Positions 42,920 to 52,401 of a stretch of DNA of 64,000 nucleotides are shown here, piece after piece. The first letter of the stretch is position 1, and every line of letters begins with the position of its first letter. The position numbers and the translations under genes are program-made. Source of the DNA: Methyloversatilis thermotolerans. GTDB lineage: Bacteria > Pseudomonadota > Gammaproteobacteria > Burkholderiales > Rhodocyclaceae. The notes below the pieces were generated by a model that searched no databases, was not told where the DNA came from, and saw only the letters and a list, made by a program, of their open reading frames with translations. The stretch covers positions 1,980,655 to 2,044,654 of the forward strand of contig NZ_KB889967.1 of NCBI RefSeq assembly GCF_000372885.1, given 5' to 3'.

Positions 42920-45517
42920 CTACCCTTTCCTTTCAGAAACACCGTCTAGAGAAATGCGTATTCCAAACCATACTGCCCGCGGCGCTCCCGGACCCACGAA
43001 TGTCGTATTGAGCCACTGACTCGAGTTATAATTGAATCCGGAGCCGTCGTGCGCGCCAGATCCAGGCGTAAACGGGGTACGCCCAAGATCACCCGCCGTC
43101 AGATATTCACGATCGAACACATTATCGACGCGAGCAAAAAAGCTCAACTGACTGCTTATGCGGTACTGTGCACGAAGATTGAATATCGCATATCCGGGAA
43201 TCCGCCCCGGACCGACATAATCATAGGGATCGCGATTACCACCAGCAATTACAGAATTGGTAGCCTCGCGTGCTTCGTGATCATTGTTCTCGTTACCACG
43301 GACATATGACCACGAGTGCATCACCATCCCGACCGAGAAATTCCAGCGATCACTCGGCTGAAAATCAAGATTTGCCTGCAATATCTGTCTGGGAACCCCT
43401 GGCAAGGAATCGCCGGGAGAGATCATCACGTAACTCTGAAGATCAACTGGAGAGACCTCGTTGCTACTGTTGTTCGGATTGACGATCCGCGCCGGAGATT
43501 CGAATGTCGCCCTCTGGTAGGTATAGTTCAACCTGAATTTCACATCGCCGAAACCGGCAACCAGACCGGATTCAAAACCTTGCCTGAGCGTTTGACCGAA
43601 GTTGTCGAACACGCCTCTGTTCTTTCGTCCGAGTGGAACAAACAGAATGTCATCGGTGAGTTCTGTGCGAAAGAAGCCGGCATTCCATTCGATATCATCC
43701 GACCGCCCACGAGCACCCAACTCCATGCTTAATGACCTGACCTGCTTGAGATAGGGATCCGATGTGAGGGCGGTTGGAATGGAGCATCCATACTGATAGT
43801 TGGTGCTGTTGATGATCTGGGTTCGATCGATTGCGCATCCGAGCTCGATGGCGGATGGTGCACGCGATCCTCTACTGACGTTTGCATAGAGATTTAAGGC
43901 AGGAGTCGCCGACCAGGAGACACCCAGTGCGGGATTGAGACTTCTGTAGCGGTAATCGCCCTTGCTTCTTACGAAACGATCGGCATCGGAATAGGCCGGA
44001 TCCTTGGGATCCAGTTCCTGAGAATCGAAATTGTAAAGAGACTTGCCGACATCGGAGTCGAGAACATTCAGAACCTTGGTCAAGCTGTAACGGGCGCCGA
44101 AGGTTACGTTGAGGCGATCGGTTGCCGACCATGCGTTCTGAAAGAACAACGACTGTGTCTGACTGCCGCCGGAAAGTCTGTTACGAACCACGGGGAAACG
44201 GGCAGCCGCGATGTACGGGTTCGCGGGATCGCAGGTCGTGGGGTCATCCAGACAGTCGTCGTAGTATTTGTCCGGGTTGGCAACGACCGTTCGGTCATCC
44301 CGAATTTCGCCGAGCAACTGGGACTGAGAAAAGCGGACACGGTTCTTGTCGAAAGCCAGACCGGCAACAAACTGATTCCGTTCCGATACCGCAGTCAGCT
44401 GCAATGTTGCGCCGTAGCTCTTTCCGTCAAGCGTCGAAAAGTTGAATAGCCCATTTGGCAAAACTCCGGCGCAGCCTTGCCCGCCGTCAATAGCACCATC
44501 AACCGCCGAACCGTTTGTGCATGAGAAACCTCTTTCGGCCAACGCCGGAAATTCGTCGTAAAAATCAGCTCCGACAGCGCTCTGTGTCAAGTCACGACGA
44601 TATGCGAGCAACGATATAGTCGCCGTTTCCGAGACATCGAAGCTACCGTTCAAATTCAGGTGAGTGAGATCATTTTTTACCTCGTCCGGGGAGGTAAAGA
44701 CTCCGCTCGGATCCTGCCGGAAGTCATCAATGGGCACGAGCCCATTACCGACGAGACGGTTATCCACCTTTATGATCGAGAGATTTATTGCACCACCGTC
44801 TCCTCGAATGGAGCCCGTCCCAAAAAACTGCCGCACTTTTGAAGGTGAATTTCTGCGCCACCCGTCCTCGTCAAAGATGTTTGCAGCAGCAAACAGCCCC
44901 ATCGTTCCATTGTTAGTACCGAATGTACCTTGATACTGGCGACGCCCCCAGGCCCCAATCGTCGATTCAACGTTGACACCGACGTGATCAAATCCATTCT
45001 TGGTTCTCAGTGCCAGCGCGCCGCCCAAGGTATTCAATCCGAACAGCGGACTTGATCCGGGCAACAAATCCATACTGGCAATTGCGTTCATGGGAATCAT
45101 GTCCCAATTCACGACTTCACCGAAAGCCTCATTCACGCGAACGCCATCGAGATAGACAGAAAGGCCCTGGGGAGTACCAATCTGCGGAGAAGCGGAAAAG
45201 CCCCGGAATACCAGATCCTGCTGAAATGGATTACCTTGATAATCATTGACGGATACCGACTGCATCTGGGTATTCATGAAGTCGGTGATGCTTATGGATT
45301 GGGCCTGTTCTATGTCCTCGGCCGTCGCCCGCTGTGCATTGGTCGTCATCTGGTCGCGATCCAGCACCACGCCTGGCAGAGGCGTGACGATGCGCGGCGC
45401 GCGGATCTCGACCTTCGGCAGCTCCACCGACTTGTCCTCCTGCGCTGACACCGTACCGGGGAGCACGGTCAGGACGACCGCGAGCGCCGTCCCTCCTCTC
45501 TTCTGCAGCCTCTTCAT
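42920..45517 (-). CDS. TonB-dependent outer membrane receptor
   Basis: The 865-residue receptor has a signal peptide (cleaved near VSAQ) and a short TonB-box-like region (KSVELPKVEIRAPRI). The plug domain follows (about 70-190: ISITDFMNTQMQSVSVNDYQGNPFQQDLVFRGFSASPQIGTPQGLSVYLDGVRVNEAFGEVVNWDMIPMNAIASMDLLPGSSPLFG). A 22-strand barrel ends with an aromatic C-terminal region (VWFGIRISLDG). Loops hold Cys pairs (CLDDPTTC). There is no signalling extension. The ligand is unknown. It starts an operon with three PEP-CTERM paralogues, so the receptor probably imports something those surface proteins bind or release. Confidence 0.93.
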   Translation of the reverse strand: MKRLQKRGGTALAVVLTVLPGTVSAQEDKSVELPKVEIRAPRIVTPLPGVVLDRDQMTTNAQRATAEDIEQAQSISITDFMNTQMQSVSVNDYQGNPFQQDLVFRGFSASPQIGTPQGLSVYLDGVRVNEAFGEVVNWDMIPMNAIASMDLLPGSSPLFGLNTLGGALALRTKNGFDHVGVNVESTIGAWGRRQYQGTFGTNNGTMGLFAAANIFDEDGWRRNSPSKVRQFFGTGSIRGDGGAINLSIIKVDNRLVGNGLVPIDDFRQDPSGVFTSPDEVKNDLTHLNLNGSFDVSETATISLLAYRRDLTQSAVGADFYDEFPALAERGFSCTNGSAVDGAIDGGQGCAGVLPNGLFNFSTLDGKSYGATLQLTAVSERNQFVAGLAFDKNRVRFSQSQLLGEIRDDRTVVANPDKYYDDCLDDPTTCDPANPYIAAARFPVVRNRLSGGSQTQSLFFQNAWSATDRLNVTFGARYSLTKVLNVLDSDVGKSLYNFDSQELDPKDPAYSDADRFVRSKGDYRYRSLNPALGVSWSATPALNLYANVSRGSRAPSAIELGCAIDRTQIINSTNYQYGCSIPTALTSDPYLKQVRSLSMELGARGRSDDIEWNAGFFRTELTDDILFVPLGRKNRGVFDNFGQTLRQGFESGLVAGFGDVKFRLNYTYQRATFESPARIVNPNNSSNEVSPVDLQSYVMISPGDSLPGVPRQILQANLDFQPSDRWNFSVGMVMHSWSYVRGNENNDHEAREATNSVIAGGNRDPYDYVGPGRIPGYAIFNLRAQYRISSQLSFFARVDNVFDREYLTAGDLGRTPFTPGSGAHDGSGFNYNSSQWLNTTFVGPGAPRAVWFGIRISLDGVSERKG

Positions 45518-45523
45518 TCTTCT

Positions 45524-45548
45524 TTGTGTAGGACTGCGCCCTACACAA
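45524..45548. promoter_or_regulatory. Inverted repeat directly before the TonB receptor start
   Basis: TTGTGTAGG and CCTACACAA are perfect inverted repeats around a 7-base centre, 7 to 31 bases before the receptor ATG. The position, at the ribosome site, suits a regulator operator or an mRNA hairpin that hides the start region. No Fur-type sequence is seen here. Confidence 0.6.
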
Positions 45549-46003
45549 CCTCGGGCAAATTCTTTACCGGTTTTTACCGGCTACATGAAGGAGCAAACAG
45601 GGAAAAACTCCCACCTCATTCAGCTCGGGACATTTTCCCGACAAGGCGCAAGATGCCCGACGCATGGTCGTTTCAGTTGAACGGAATAGATTTCACGCTG
45701 CAAGCCTTGCGCCACCTCGATACTCAGATTGGTTGTATGCAACCAGCCTTGCGGCTGGATGTGCAGCAAAGGTGGCGACAGCTCGCGGGGAAAACGGCCC
45801 CGTGTTGCAGCGCGATAGAGGAGTCGGATGCGGGATTTCAGGCGACGGAAGCGTAATGCATCGCAAGAATGACCTGCTGGAATGCCCCGGTCCCGGGCTG
45901 ACAAGGACCCGTCCCCGGACCGGTGGAGGCGCGTCTCATCGGGGGCATGAGAAAGCCGCGCAAGAGAAGACGACGAGCGGGCTGCCCGGTCGGGCCCGGA
46001 AGC
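45549..46003. other. Intergenic region between the TonB receptor and aroC with nested hairpins
   Basis: This stretch of about 455 bp has no convincing gene. It holds two adjacent perfect hairpins (GGTTG/CAACC and CCAGCC/GGCTGG) between about 45733 and 45761, enclosed by the pair CGCCACCT and AGGTGGCG. Nearer the receptor are two copies of TTTACCGG or TTTTACCGG 10 bases apart. A 94-codon minus-strand frame (45620-45904) runs through it but resembles no family and lacks a clear ribosome site. The structure could be a long leader RNA for the TonB operon; it does not match the B12, TPP or FMN riboswitch cores that I can recall. Confidence 0.45.
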
Positions 46004-47173
46004 TCAGGCTTCGTCCGGTTCCGGGTTGCTGACCGCCTGCTCGCGCGCGGCGCGTATGCGGTCGATCAGCGTGTCCGGCGCCTGAGCCGGGATGCGCGGC
46101 GTATCGGTGCGGACATCGGCGCACTGGGCGCGGTGGCGCAGTGCGTGGTCCATCAAGACGAGGGCGAGCATGGCTTCGGCCACCGGCGTCGCCCGGATGC
46201 CGACGCAGGGATCGTGGCGGCCATGGGTGTTCACGATCACCGGTTGCCCGGCCTTGTCCATCGAATGTCTATCCAGACGGATGCTGGATGTCGGCTTGAT
46301 GGCGATCGACACGCGGATGTCCTGGCCGGTGGAAATGCCGCCCAGCACCCCGCCTGCGTTGTTGGACAGGAAGCCCTCCGGCGACATTTCATCGGAATGT
46401 TCGGTGCCGCGCTGTTCGATGCTGGCGAATCCGGCCCCGATCTCCACGCCCTTGACCGCATTGATGCCCATCATCGCATAGGCGATGTCGGCATCCAGCC
46501 GGTCATAGACCGGCTCGCCCCAGCCCACCGGAACACCGCTTGCCATCACGTCGATGCGGGCGCCGCAGGAATCGCCGGATTTGCGCAGGGTATCCATGAA
46601 AAGCTCGAGTTCCGGTACCAGCGCGGGGTCAGGACAGAAGAAGGGGTTTTCGGCGATGGCCGCGCGGTCCCGGTACTCGATGCGTATCGGTCCGAGCTGG
46701 CTCATCCAGCCATGGATGACCACACCGTGGTATTCCTGCAGCCATTTGCGGGCAATCGCGCCGGCGGCGACACGCACCGCGGTCTCGCGCGCCGACGAAC
46801 GGCCGCCGCCGCGGTAGTCGCGGATGCCGTACTTCTGCCAGTAGGCATAGTCCGCGTGGCCCGGCCGGAAGGTGTCGGCAATATTGCCGTAGTCCCTGGA
46901 GCGCTGGTCCTGGTTGCGTATGAGCAGCGCGATCGGCGTTCCGGTGGTCATGCCCTCGAACACGCCGGACAGAATCTCGACCTCATCCGGCTCGCGCCGC
47001 TGCGTCACATGGCGCGACGTACCCGGCTTGCGACGGTCCAGTTCGGCCTGAATGTCGGCCGCGTCCAGCCTGAGCCCGGGCGGGCAGCCATCGACGACAC
47101 ATCCGATGGCCGGGCCATGGGATTCACCGAAGGACGTGACACGGAAAAGCGTGCCCAAGGTATTGCCGGACAT
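46004..47173 (-). CDS. aroC: Chorismate synthase
   Basis: The 389-residue enzyme makes chorismate from EPSP with reduced FMN, the last step of the common aromatic pathway. It has all three signatures: [18 protein letters not shown], the [22 protein letters not shown] block and the RSDVHRHP-like region near the end of the fold. It is somewhat longer than the 360-residue E. coli protein, with a C-terminal extension. The ATG at 47173 precedes [20 protein letters not shown], the normal start. Confidence 0.97.
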   Translation of the reverse strand: MSGNTLGTLFRVTSFGESHGPAIGCVVDGCPPGLRLDAADIQAELDRRKPGTSRHVTQRREPDEVEILSGVFEGMTTGTPIALLIRNQDQRSRDYGNIADTFRPGHADYAYWQKYGIRDYRGGGRSSARETAVRVAAGAIARKWLQEYHGVVIHGWMSQLGPIRIEYRDRAAIAENPFFCPDPALVPELELFMDTLRKSGDSCGARIDVMASGVPVGWGEPVYDRLDADIAYAMMGINAVKGVEIGAGFASIEQRGTEHSDEMSPEGFLSNNAGGVLGGISTGQDIRVSIAIKPTSSIRLDRHSMDKAGQPVIVNTHGRHDPCVGIRATPVAEAMLALVLMDHALRHRAQCADVRTDTPRIPAQAPDTLIDRIRAAREQAVSNPEPDEA

Positions 47174-47282
47174 GGATGGACCTGCAGTTTGGCGAGCCCG
47201 GCAGTTTACCACGGGCCTCCGGACGCCTTGCCGGTGCCACGTGCGCAGCAAACGCGCCTGACGATGCAAGGGCCATCCGACC

Positions 47283-48065
47283 CTATAGTCCGGTGAGACG
47301 GCGCACCGCTGCGAAGTACAGCCGGTAGGGCAGGATGCGCAGCAGACGCAGCCACAAGGTGAAGCGCTTCGGAAAATGGATGTGGAAGCGGCCGTCGGCC
47401 AGTCCGCCGAGAATGTGCGTCGCCGCCTGTTCCGGACTGATGAGCGCCGGCATCGCGAAGTCGTTCTGTGCGGTGAGCGGTGTTTCGACGAAGCCGGGGC
47501 AGACCAGGTGCACGCCCAGGCCGCGCGGCCGCACGTCCATGTAGAGCGTCTCGGCGAAATTGATCAGCGCCGCCTTGCTCGCACCATAGATGAGCGACTT
47601 GGGCAGCCCGCGATAGCCGGCCACGCTGGACACGATGACCAGCGCGCCGGCGCCCCGTTCCAGCATGCCGGGCAGCAGCGCGGCGCAGCCGTGCATGACC
47701 GCACCAATATTCAGCCGCAGCGTGTCGTCGATGTCGGCGTCGTCCAGCTCCCAGGCGCGTACCGGCGCATAGCGGGCGGCGAGGAAGAACACCGCATCCA
47801 GCCCACCCCACGCGTCGTGCAGTGTGCGCACCGCCGCGCGCAAGGCGGCCGGGTCGGAAGCATCCAGCGGCAGCACTGTCGCATCCGCCGACGCCGCGGC
47901 AAGCTCGCGCAGGCGGTCGGCGCTGCGCGCCGACAGGGCCACACGCGCACCGGCCGCGATCAGGCGCTGTGCCAGCGCGGCACCTATGCCGGTCGATGCG
48001 CCGACGATCCAGACGCGTCGACCGACCCAGTCATGCAGCGGCGGGTTGTCCGGCGAGAACATCAT
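47283..48065 (-). CDS. Short-chain dehydrogenase/reductase
   Basis: The 260-residue NAD(P)-dependent enzyme has the nucleotide motif [12 protein letters not shown], the conserved Asn-containing NIGAVMHG, the Ser in [11 protein letters not shown] and the catalytic YGASK (Tyr-x-x-x-Lys). It is the last gene of a minus-strand chain in which each gene overlaps the next by 4 bp, starting at the FAD oxidoreductase. It probably works on a fatty acyl or light-stress product; the substrate is not known. Confidence 0.88.
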   Translation of the reverse strand: MMFSPDNPPLHDWVGRRVWIVGASTGIGAALAQRLIAAGARVALSARSADRLRELAAASADATVLPLDASDPAALRAAVRTLHDAWGGLDAVFFLAARYAPVRAWELDDADIDDTLRLNIGAVMHGCAALLPGMLERGAGALVIVSSVAGYRGLPKSLIYGASKAALINFAETLYMDVRPRGLGVHLVCPGFVETPLTAQNDFAMPALISPEQAATHILGGLADGRFHIHFPKRFTLWLRLLRILPYRLYFAAVRRLTGL

Positions 48066-48640
48066 CCACCCTCGCGCGTGAACGACAGCGTCACTTCGCC
48101 CAGATGAACGCCAAACTTGCTCATTGCCGAGCGGTTGAGCATCACCTTGTCGTCGATCAGATACATCCAGTCGTCGAAATCGACGTTGTACACCTTGTCA
48201 TCCACCGGCAGGGCCAGCACATAGCGCCAGCGCAGCGCATTGCCACTGGCTTCGCCGGCTGCCTCGCCCACCACATCGTCGGCGCGGCCACTGTAGCGGC
48301 CGCCACCCAGATGCTTCAGCGTCCAGACACGTCGGCTGTTCGTGCCGTCACTCCACTCGAAGCGCTCGTCCAGCGTGCCGGTGTCGCCCTGCCAGGACGC
48401 ATCGATGCGCACGACAAAGCGCTTGATCACTTCGCCGCTGCGATCCTGGAACATGCCCCAGCCGGTGATGCGGCCGTTGAAGTACTCGCGCAGGTCCAGC
48501 GCCGGCTTCTGCGCCGCATAGCGGTCCGGCTGCACGCCTCCGCACCCGGCCAGCACAGCGAGTCCGATCACCGACAGCAAGCGACACAGCGCCCTCCTCC
48601 AGCCACCGAAAGACTCTTGCGTTTCCATGTCATCCATCAT
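48062..48640 (-). CDS. DUF3833 family lipoprotein
   Basis: The 192-residue protein has a signal peptide with a lipobox (LAGCGG, Cys near residue 31). The family body includes LDLREYFNGRITGWGMFQDRSGEVIKRFVVRIDASW, LDERFEWSDGTNSRRVWTL and YVLALPVDDKVYNVDFDDWMYLIDDKVMLNRSAMSKFGVHLGEVTLSF. Its start at 48640 overlaps the MFS gene stop. DUF3833 genes are regular companions of cfa and LitR genes, but no function has been shown. Confidence 0.9.
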   Translation of the reverse strand: MMDDMETQESFGGWRRALCRLLSVIGLAVLAGCGGVQPDRYAAQKPALDLREYFNGRITGWGMFQDRSGEVIKRFVVRIDASWQGDTGTLDERFEWSDGTNSRRVWTLKHLGGGRYSGRADDVVGEAAGEASGNALRWRYVLALPVDDKVYNVDFDDWMYLIDDKVMLNRSAMSKFGVHLGEVTLSFTREGG

Positions 48641-49881
48641 GTCGACTCTCCTTCGATTGTGGGTGCGCACCACCACAGCAGCGCTGCGGCGGCCCCCTTC
48701 AGCACCAGGGGCAACAAGGCGTAGACCGCGGTCAGCGCCGCGCGTCCCGCAGCGTCGGGCGAACCCGGCGCGTAGCCGAGCAGCGCCAGCAGTGGCAAGG
48801 CCAGACCAGCGGCAAGAGCGAGATTGAGCTTGGTCACGAAAGTCCACACGCCAAAGCTGCCGCCGGCAGACAGACGTTCCTTCGGGTCGCCTATCAGGCC
48901 GGCCAGCATTGCGGGCGGCAAGGCCAGATCGGCGCCCAGTGCCACGCCGGAACCGATGCAGATGAGCGCGAACGCGACCAGATCACCCGGTCCCAGCGTG
49001 CCGGCCCAGGCGAAGGCGACGATGGCCAGCAGCATGGACCCCAGCCAGGCACGCGCGCGGCCGTAGCGGTCCGCCAGCCGGGTCCACAGCGGCAAGGCGC
49101 AGATGCCGGCGATGAAGTAGAGCCCCAGAAACAGACCTTCGTGCTGCGACGCCTGCAGCAGATCGGCGACGAAGAACAGCACCAGCGTAGCCGGCACTGC
49201 GGACGCGATGCCGTTGAGAGCGAATACCGCGACCAGCAGGCGGAAGCGCCGATGCGCGAGCACCCCGCCGAGCACGCGGCCGAGCGCCTGTCCGTCCGGC
49301 GCCGGTCGCCGATCGGGCACGCCGGAAGCCGACAGCAAGGCGGCCAGCGCCAGCCAGGGAAGCCAGTACAGCACCGCCCGCCACAAGCCGGTGGGCGCGT
49401 CCGCGGCAAGCAGGCCCGGTGCGATGGAAGCGGTGATCACGCCGATCAGTCCCCAGCCCTCGCGCGCAGCCGCAAGCCGCGTGGCCAGCGATGACGAGGA
49501 CGACAGCTCGGCTCCCCATGCTGCGTAGTTGATGCTCGCCAGGCTGTAGCCGGCATAGACCAGCAGCAAGGACCCGACCAGCCACAGCAGTGGATCGATG
49601 CCCGCCGCCGGTCGCACCAGCAGCAGCAGACCGGCCGCCAGCGGGAGCAGCCCGAGCAGCACCAGCAGGCGCCGGCTCCGCGCCCGATCACTGATGGCGC
49701 CGATCAGCGGATCCGCCAGCGCGTCGAGCAGACGCGCGCCGAACAGCACCGCGCCCAGCGCACCGAGCGCGACACCGAAATGTTCCGCGTACAGTTTGGG
49801 GATATGCACATAGATCGGCAGCGCCGCGGCCGACAACGGCGCACCCAGTGCGCCGTAGCTCAGGATCTGCCGCGGCGTCAC
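48637..49881 (-). CDS. MFS transporter (GPH/MelB-like)
   Basis: The 414-residue protein has about twelve membrane helices and the MFS_2 patterns YVHIPKLYAEHFGVALGALGAVLFGARLLDALADPLIGAISDRARSRR and YADRYGRARA-like repeat (RLADRYGRARAWLG). I chose the GTG at 49881, which overlaps the stop of the chalcone-isomerase-like gene (GTGA). In-frame sequence upstream of it lies over another gene and looks non-coding. The family moves sugars or lysolipids with cations; here the lipid-related neighbours suggest a lipid or lipid-derived cargo. Confidence 0.87.
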   Translation of the reverse strand: MTPRQILSYGALGAPLSAAALPIYVHIPKLYAEHFGVALGALGAVLFGARLLDALADPLIGAISDRARSRRLLVLLGLLPLAAGLLLLVRPAAGIDPLLWLVGSLLLVYAGYSLASINYAAWGAELSSSSSLATRLAAAREGWGLIGVITASIAPGLLAADAPTGLWRAVLYWLPWLALAALLSASGVPDRRPAPDGQALGRVLGGVLAHRRFRLLVAVFALNGIASAVPATLVLFFVADLLQASQHEGLFLGLYFIAGICALPLWTRLADRYGRARAWLGSMLLAIVAFAWAGTLGPGDLVAFALICIGSGVALGADLALPPAMLAGLIGDPKERLSAGGSFGVWTFVTKLNLALAAGLALPLLALLGYAPGSPDAAGRAALTAVYALLPLVLKGAAAALLWWCAPTIEGEST

Positions 49882-50426
49882 TTGCTCTGCGCGGCGTCGG
49901 CGAGCAGGCGCGCGCGCAGGTCGGGCTCGCGGGTGCGCGGATCCAGCCAGATCGCAAAGAAGGCGTCCGACAGCGCACGATCCTCGATGGCCGGCAGCGC
50001 GCGGCCCTGATGGAAGAAGCGTGCGCTGCCATCGGGCAGCTTCACGCCGGTGATCACCTCGCCGGCCTTCACGTCCGGAAAGATGCTCGACAACACCTCC
50101 AGCCAACGCGCAATGCGGGCCTCGTCCTTCTCGCCAAGGCGGCGGATCTCGTCGATACTCGCGCGAGCAAGCCGTACACCGTCGAAATCGCGCGCGTAGC
50201 GCAGGCTCAGTGCGAAGCCGCCATCCAGGCTGAAGCGCCCGCCCTCCGCCCACAGTGTGGCGTCATACAGCTTCAGGCCGAACCATCGCATTTCACCACT
50301 GCCGAGTTGGCGGAGATCGGCGAGCAGATCCGCCGCCCCGGCAGGCGGCCGGGCCTGCACCGGCGCAGCCAGCGCGCCGAGCATCAGGCAGAGCATCGCG
50401 ATCGCACGTCGGCGCAGGGCATTCAT
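49878..50426 (-). CDS. Chalcone isomerase-like domain protein
   Basis: The 182-residue exported protein has a signal peptide (MNALRRRAIAMLCLMLGALAAPVQA) and the bacterial chalcone-isomerase-like fold pattern: GSGEMRWFGLKLYDATLWAEGG, FALSLRYARDFDGVRLARASIDEIRRL and VKLPDGSARFFHQGRALPAIEDRALSDAFFAIWLDPRT. These bacterial members do not act on flavonoids and may bind fatty acids. It overlaps both neighbours by 4 bp. Confidence 0.85.
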   Translation of the reverse strand: MNALRRRAIAMLCLMLGALAAPVQARPPAGAADLLADLRQLGSGEMRWFGLKLYDATLWAEGGRFSLDGGFALSLRYARDFDGVRLARASIDEIRRLGEKDEARIARWLEVLSSIFPDVKAGEVITGVKLPDGSARFFHQGRALPAIEDRALSDAFFAIWLDPRTREPDLRARLLADAAQSK

Positions 50427-51637
50427 GGCTTGACCAGATGGAATTGGTGCACGTCTATGGATCCGGCACGGAATCCCGCTTCGCAGTAGGCCAGATAGAA
50501 GCGCCACAGGCGCTGGAACGGGCTATCGAAGCCGAGCGCACGCAATGCGTCGCCGCGCGCGTCGAAGCGCTCACGCCATCGGGCCAGCGTGATCGCGTAG
50601 TCGATGCCGAAGCGATGGTTCTCGCGGACCGCAAGCCCAGCCTTTTCCGCCTGTGCGCAAAACACCGATGGCGAGGGCAGCATGCCGCCCGGAAAGATGT
50701 ACTGCTGGATGAAGTCGGTGCCCCGCCGATAGCGCGAAAAAAGGCCGTCGGCGATGCTGATGGTCTGTATCATCGCCTCGCCGCCCACCGTCAGAAGATT
50801 GTGCAGCTTGCGGAAGTAGGTCGGCCACCAGCGCTCGCCCACCGCTTCCAGCATTTCGATCGACACGATGCGGCTCACATGGCCTCTGAGGTCGCGGTAG
50901 TCGCACAGTTCGAACGACGCGCGGTCGGCGAATCCGCCGCGCTGCGCACGCTCGCGCGCCCATTCGAGTTGCGCCGGCGACAGCGTGATGCCGTGCACCG
51001 GCGAGCCGAATTCGGTGGCCGCCACTTCGGCGAACCCGCCCCAGCCACACCCGATCTCGATCACCGGCTGCGAGGATGTCAGCCGCAGCGCGCGCGCGAT
51101 GCGCCGATACTTGGCACGCTGTGCGGCCTGCAGGTCGCGCCGCTCATCGCCTTCGAACAGCGCACTGGAATAGGTCATGCTCGGGTCCAGCCACTGCGCG
51201 TAGAAATCATTGCCCAGATCGTAATGGGCCATGATGTTGCGGCGACTGCCCCGTCGCGTATTGGCGCGCAGCATGTGGCGTACGCGTGCCAGCGCCAGTG
51301 CCAGCAGATTGCCATGCACGGCCTGCTCGAGCACGTCGCGGTTGGCGGCAAACAGGGTGAGCACCCGCCCCAGGTCGTCGCAGTCCCACAGTCCGTCGAA
51401 ATAGGCCTCACCCAGTCCGATGTCGCCGCGCGCGATCACCCGTTCGAACACCGACCAGTCGTGCACACGCATTTCGACCGGCTCGCCATGGTGACCGAAG
51501 GACAGCATTTCCCCGTTGGGAAGGGACAGCAGCAGCCAGCCGTGTGTCAGACCTTCAAGCATCCGGCACACGTGGCGCGCATCGCCCGGCAGCGGGCTGC
51601 GTCGTTCAAGCACTGAAACGGCATCGGGCTGATTCAT
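50423..51637 (-). CDS. cfa: Cyclopropane-fatty-acyl-phospholipid synthase family methylase
   Basis: The 404-residue enzyme transfers a methyl or methylene group from SAM to unsaturated fatty acyl chains in the membrane. It has the SAM-binding motif VIEIGCGWGGFAEVAA, the N-terminal Cfa domain (HDWSVFERVIARGDIGLGEAYFDGLWDCDDLGRVLTLF), IMAHYDLGNDFYAQWLDPSMTYSSALF and IVSIEMLEAVGERWWPTYF. In the light-induced gene sets of other bacteria such enzymes can serve furan or methylated fatty acid synthesis instead of cyclopropane rings. Start chosen at the ATGA overlap at 51637. Confidence 0.92.
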   Translation of the reverse strand: MNQPDAVSVLERRSPLPGDARHVCRMLEGLTHGWLLLSLPNGEMLSFGHHGEPVEMRVHDWSVFERVIARGDIGLGEAYFDGLWDCDDLGRVLTLFAANRDVLEQAVHGNLLALALARVRHMLRANTRRGSRRNIMAHYDLGNDFYAQWLDPSMTYSSALFEGDERRDLQAAQRAKYRRIARALRLTSSQPVIEIGCGWGGFAEVAATEFGSPVHGITLSPAQLEWARERAQRGGFADRASFELCDYRDLRGHVSRIVSIEMLEAVGERWWPTYFRKLHNLLTVGGEAMIQTISIADGLFSRYRRGTDFIQQYIFPGGMLPSPSVFCAQAEKAGLAVRENHRFGIDYAITLARWRERFDARGDALRALGFDSPFQRLWRFYLAYCEAGFRAGSIDVHQFHLVKP

Positions 51638-52401
51638 CGCGTCAGATCCTGTAGCGGTGGATGAGGTTTGCGGAAGAAGGGCACGCGCGCGCGCCACAGA
51701 TGGAAAGCCTGCACATGGATGCGCGCGATGACAGCAAGCGTCATCAGCGGGTGCGCGAGCAGAGCTGCGACGGCGCTGCGACGGGTCAGCGGCCGGGCGC
51801 GGCCGGACAGTCGAGTGACCAGTCCGGCCTGCTCGCCGTCATGGTAGTCGATCGCCACGGCATGAAATGCCCCTCTCTGCTGGAAGCGGAATCGATAGCG
51901 TCCGCTGACCGGAAAGAAGGGCGAGACGTGGAACACCTTGCGGGTTTCCATCCATTCGCCCGGCGCGATCGGCCGCCCGTCCGGATGAGCAACCAGATAA
52001 TTGTGCCGCTCGCCGAAGGTGTTGCTCACCTCGCACAGCACGGCGCGCAGTGCGCCGGCACGGTCATGACAGAACCAGAAGCTCACCGGGTTGAACACAT
52101 AGCCGAACAGCCGCGGCAGCGTCTGCAGCACCACATCGCCGTCGGCGCACGCCAGACCTTCACGCTGCAGCACGCCGCGTATCCAGGGCAGCGGGTGACT
52201 GCCGTCGCGCGCGCCATGATCACGGTAATGGAAGGACATCGGCGCCCAGCGATTCACGGCCAGCATCGGCACAGGCATGCTGCCGAGATGCTCCAGCCTG
52301 ATGCGCAGGAAGAACAGCCGGTAGGCGAAGCGGGTGCGTACCGGCGCGGATCGCGCATGCATCACCGCACCCCGGCATATGTCCACGCCGGAGGCGTTCA
52401 T
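51634..52401 (-). CDS. DUF1365 family protein
   Basis: The 255-residue protein matches DUF1365: GAVMHARSAPVRTRFAYRLFFLRIRLEHL, RLFGYVFNPVSFWFCHDRAGALRAVLCEVSNTFGERHNYLV and ETRKVFHVSPFFPVSGRYRFRFQQ. It is nearly always encoded next to the FAD oxidoreductase and Cfa proteins and is thought to take part in the same lipid modification. Start 52401 overlaps the upstream stop by 4 bp. Confidence 0.92.
   Translation of the reverse strand: MNASGVDICRGAVMHARSAPVRTRFAYRLFFLRIRLEHLGSMPVPMLAVNRWAPMSFHYRDHGARDGSHPLPWIRGVLQREGLACADGDVVLQTLPRLFGYVFNPVSFWFCHDRAGALRAVLCEVSNTFGERHNYLVAHPDGRPIAPGEWMETRKVFHVSPFFPVSGRYRFRFQQRGAFHAVAIDYHDGEQAGLVTRLSGRARPLTRRSAVAALLAHPLMTLAVIARIHVQAFHLWRARVPFFRKPHPPLQDLTR

Noticed and set aside
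45620-45904. A 94-codon minus-strand frame upstream of the TonB receptor
   Set aside because: It has no family resemblance and no clear ribosome site, and it crosses the nested hairpins; it is more likely leader sequence.
45549-46003. Cobalamin riboswitch before the TonB receptor
   Set aside because: I could not find the conserved B12-box or core junction sequence on the minus strand.
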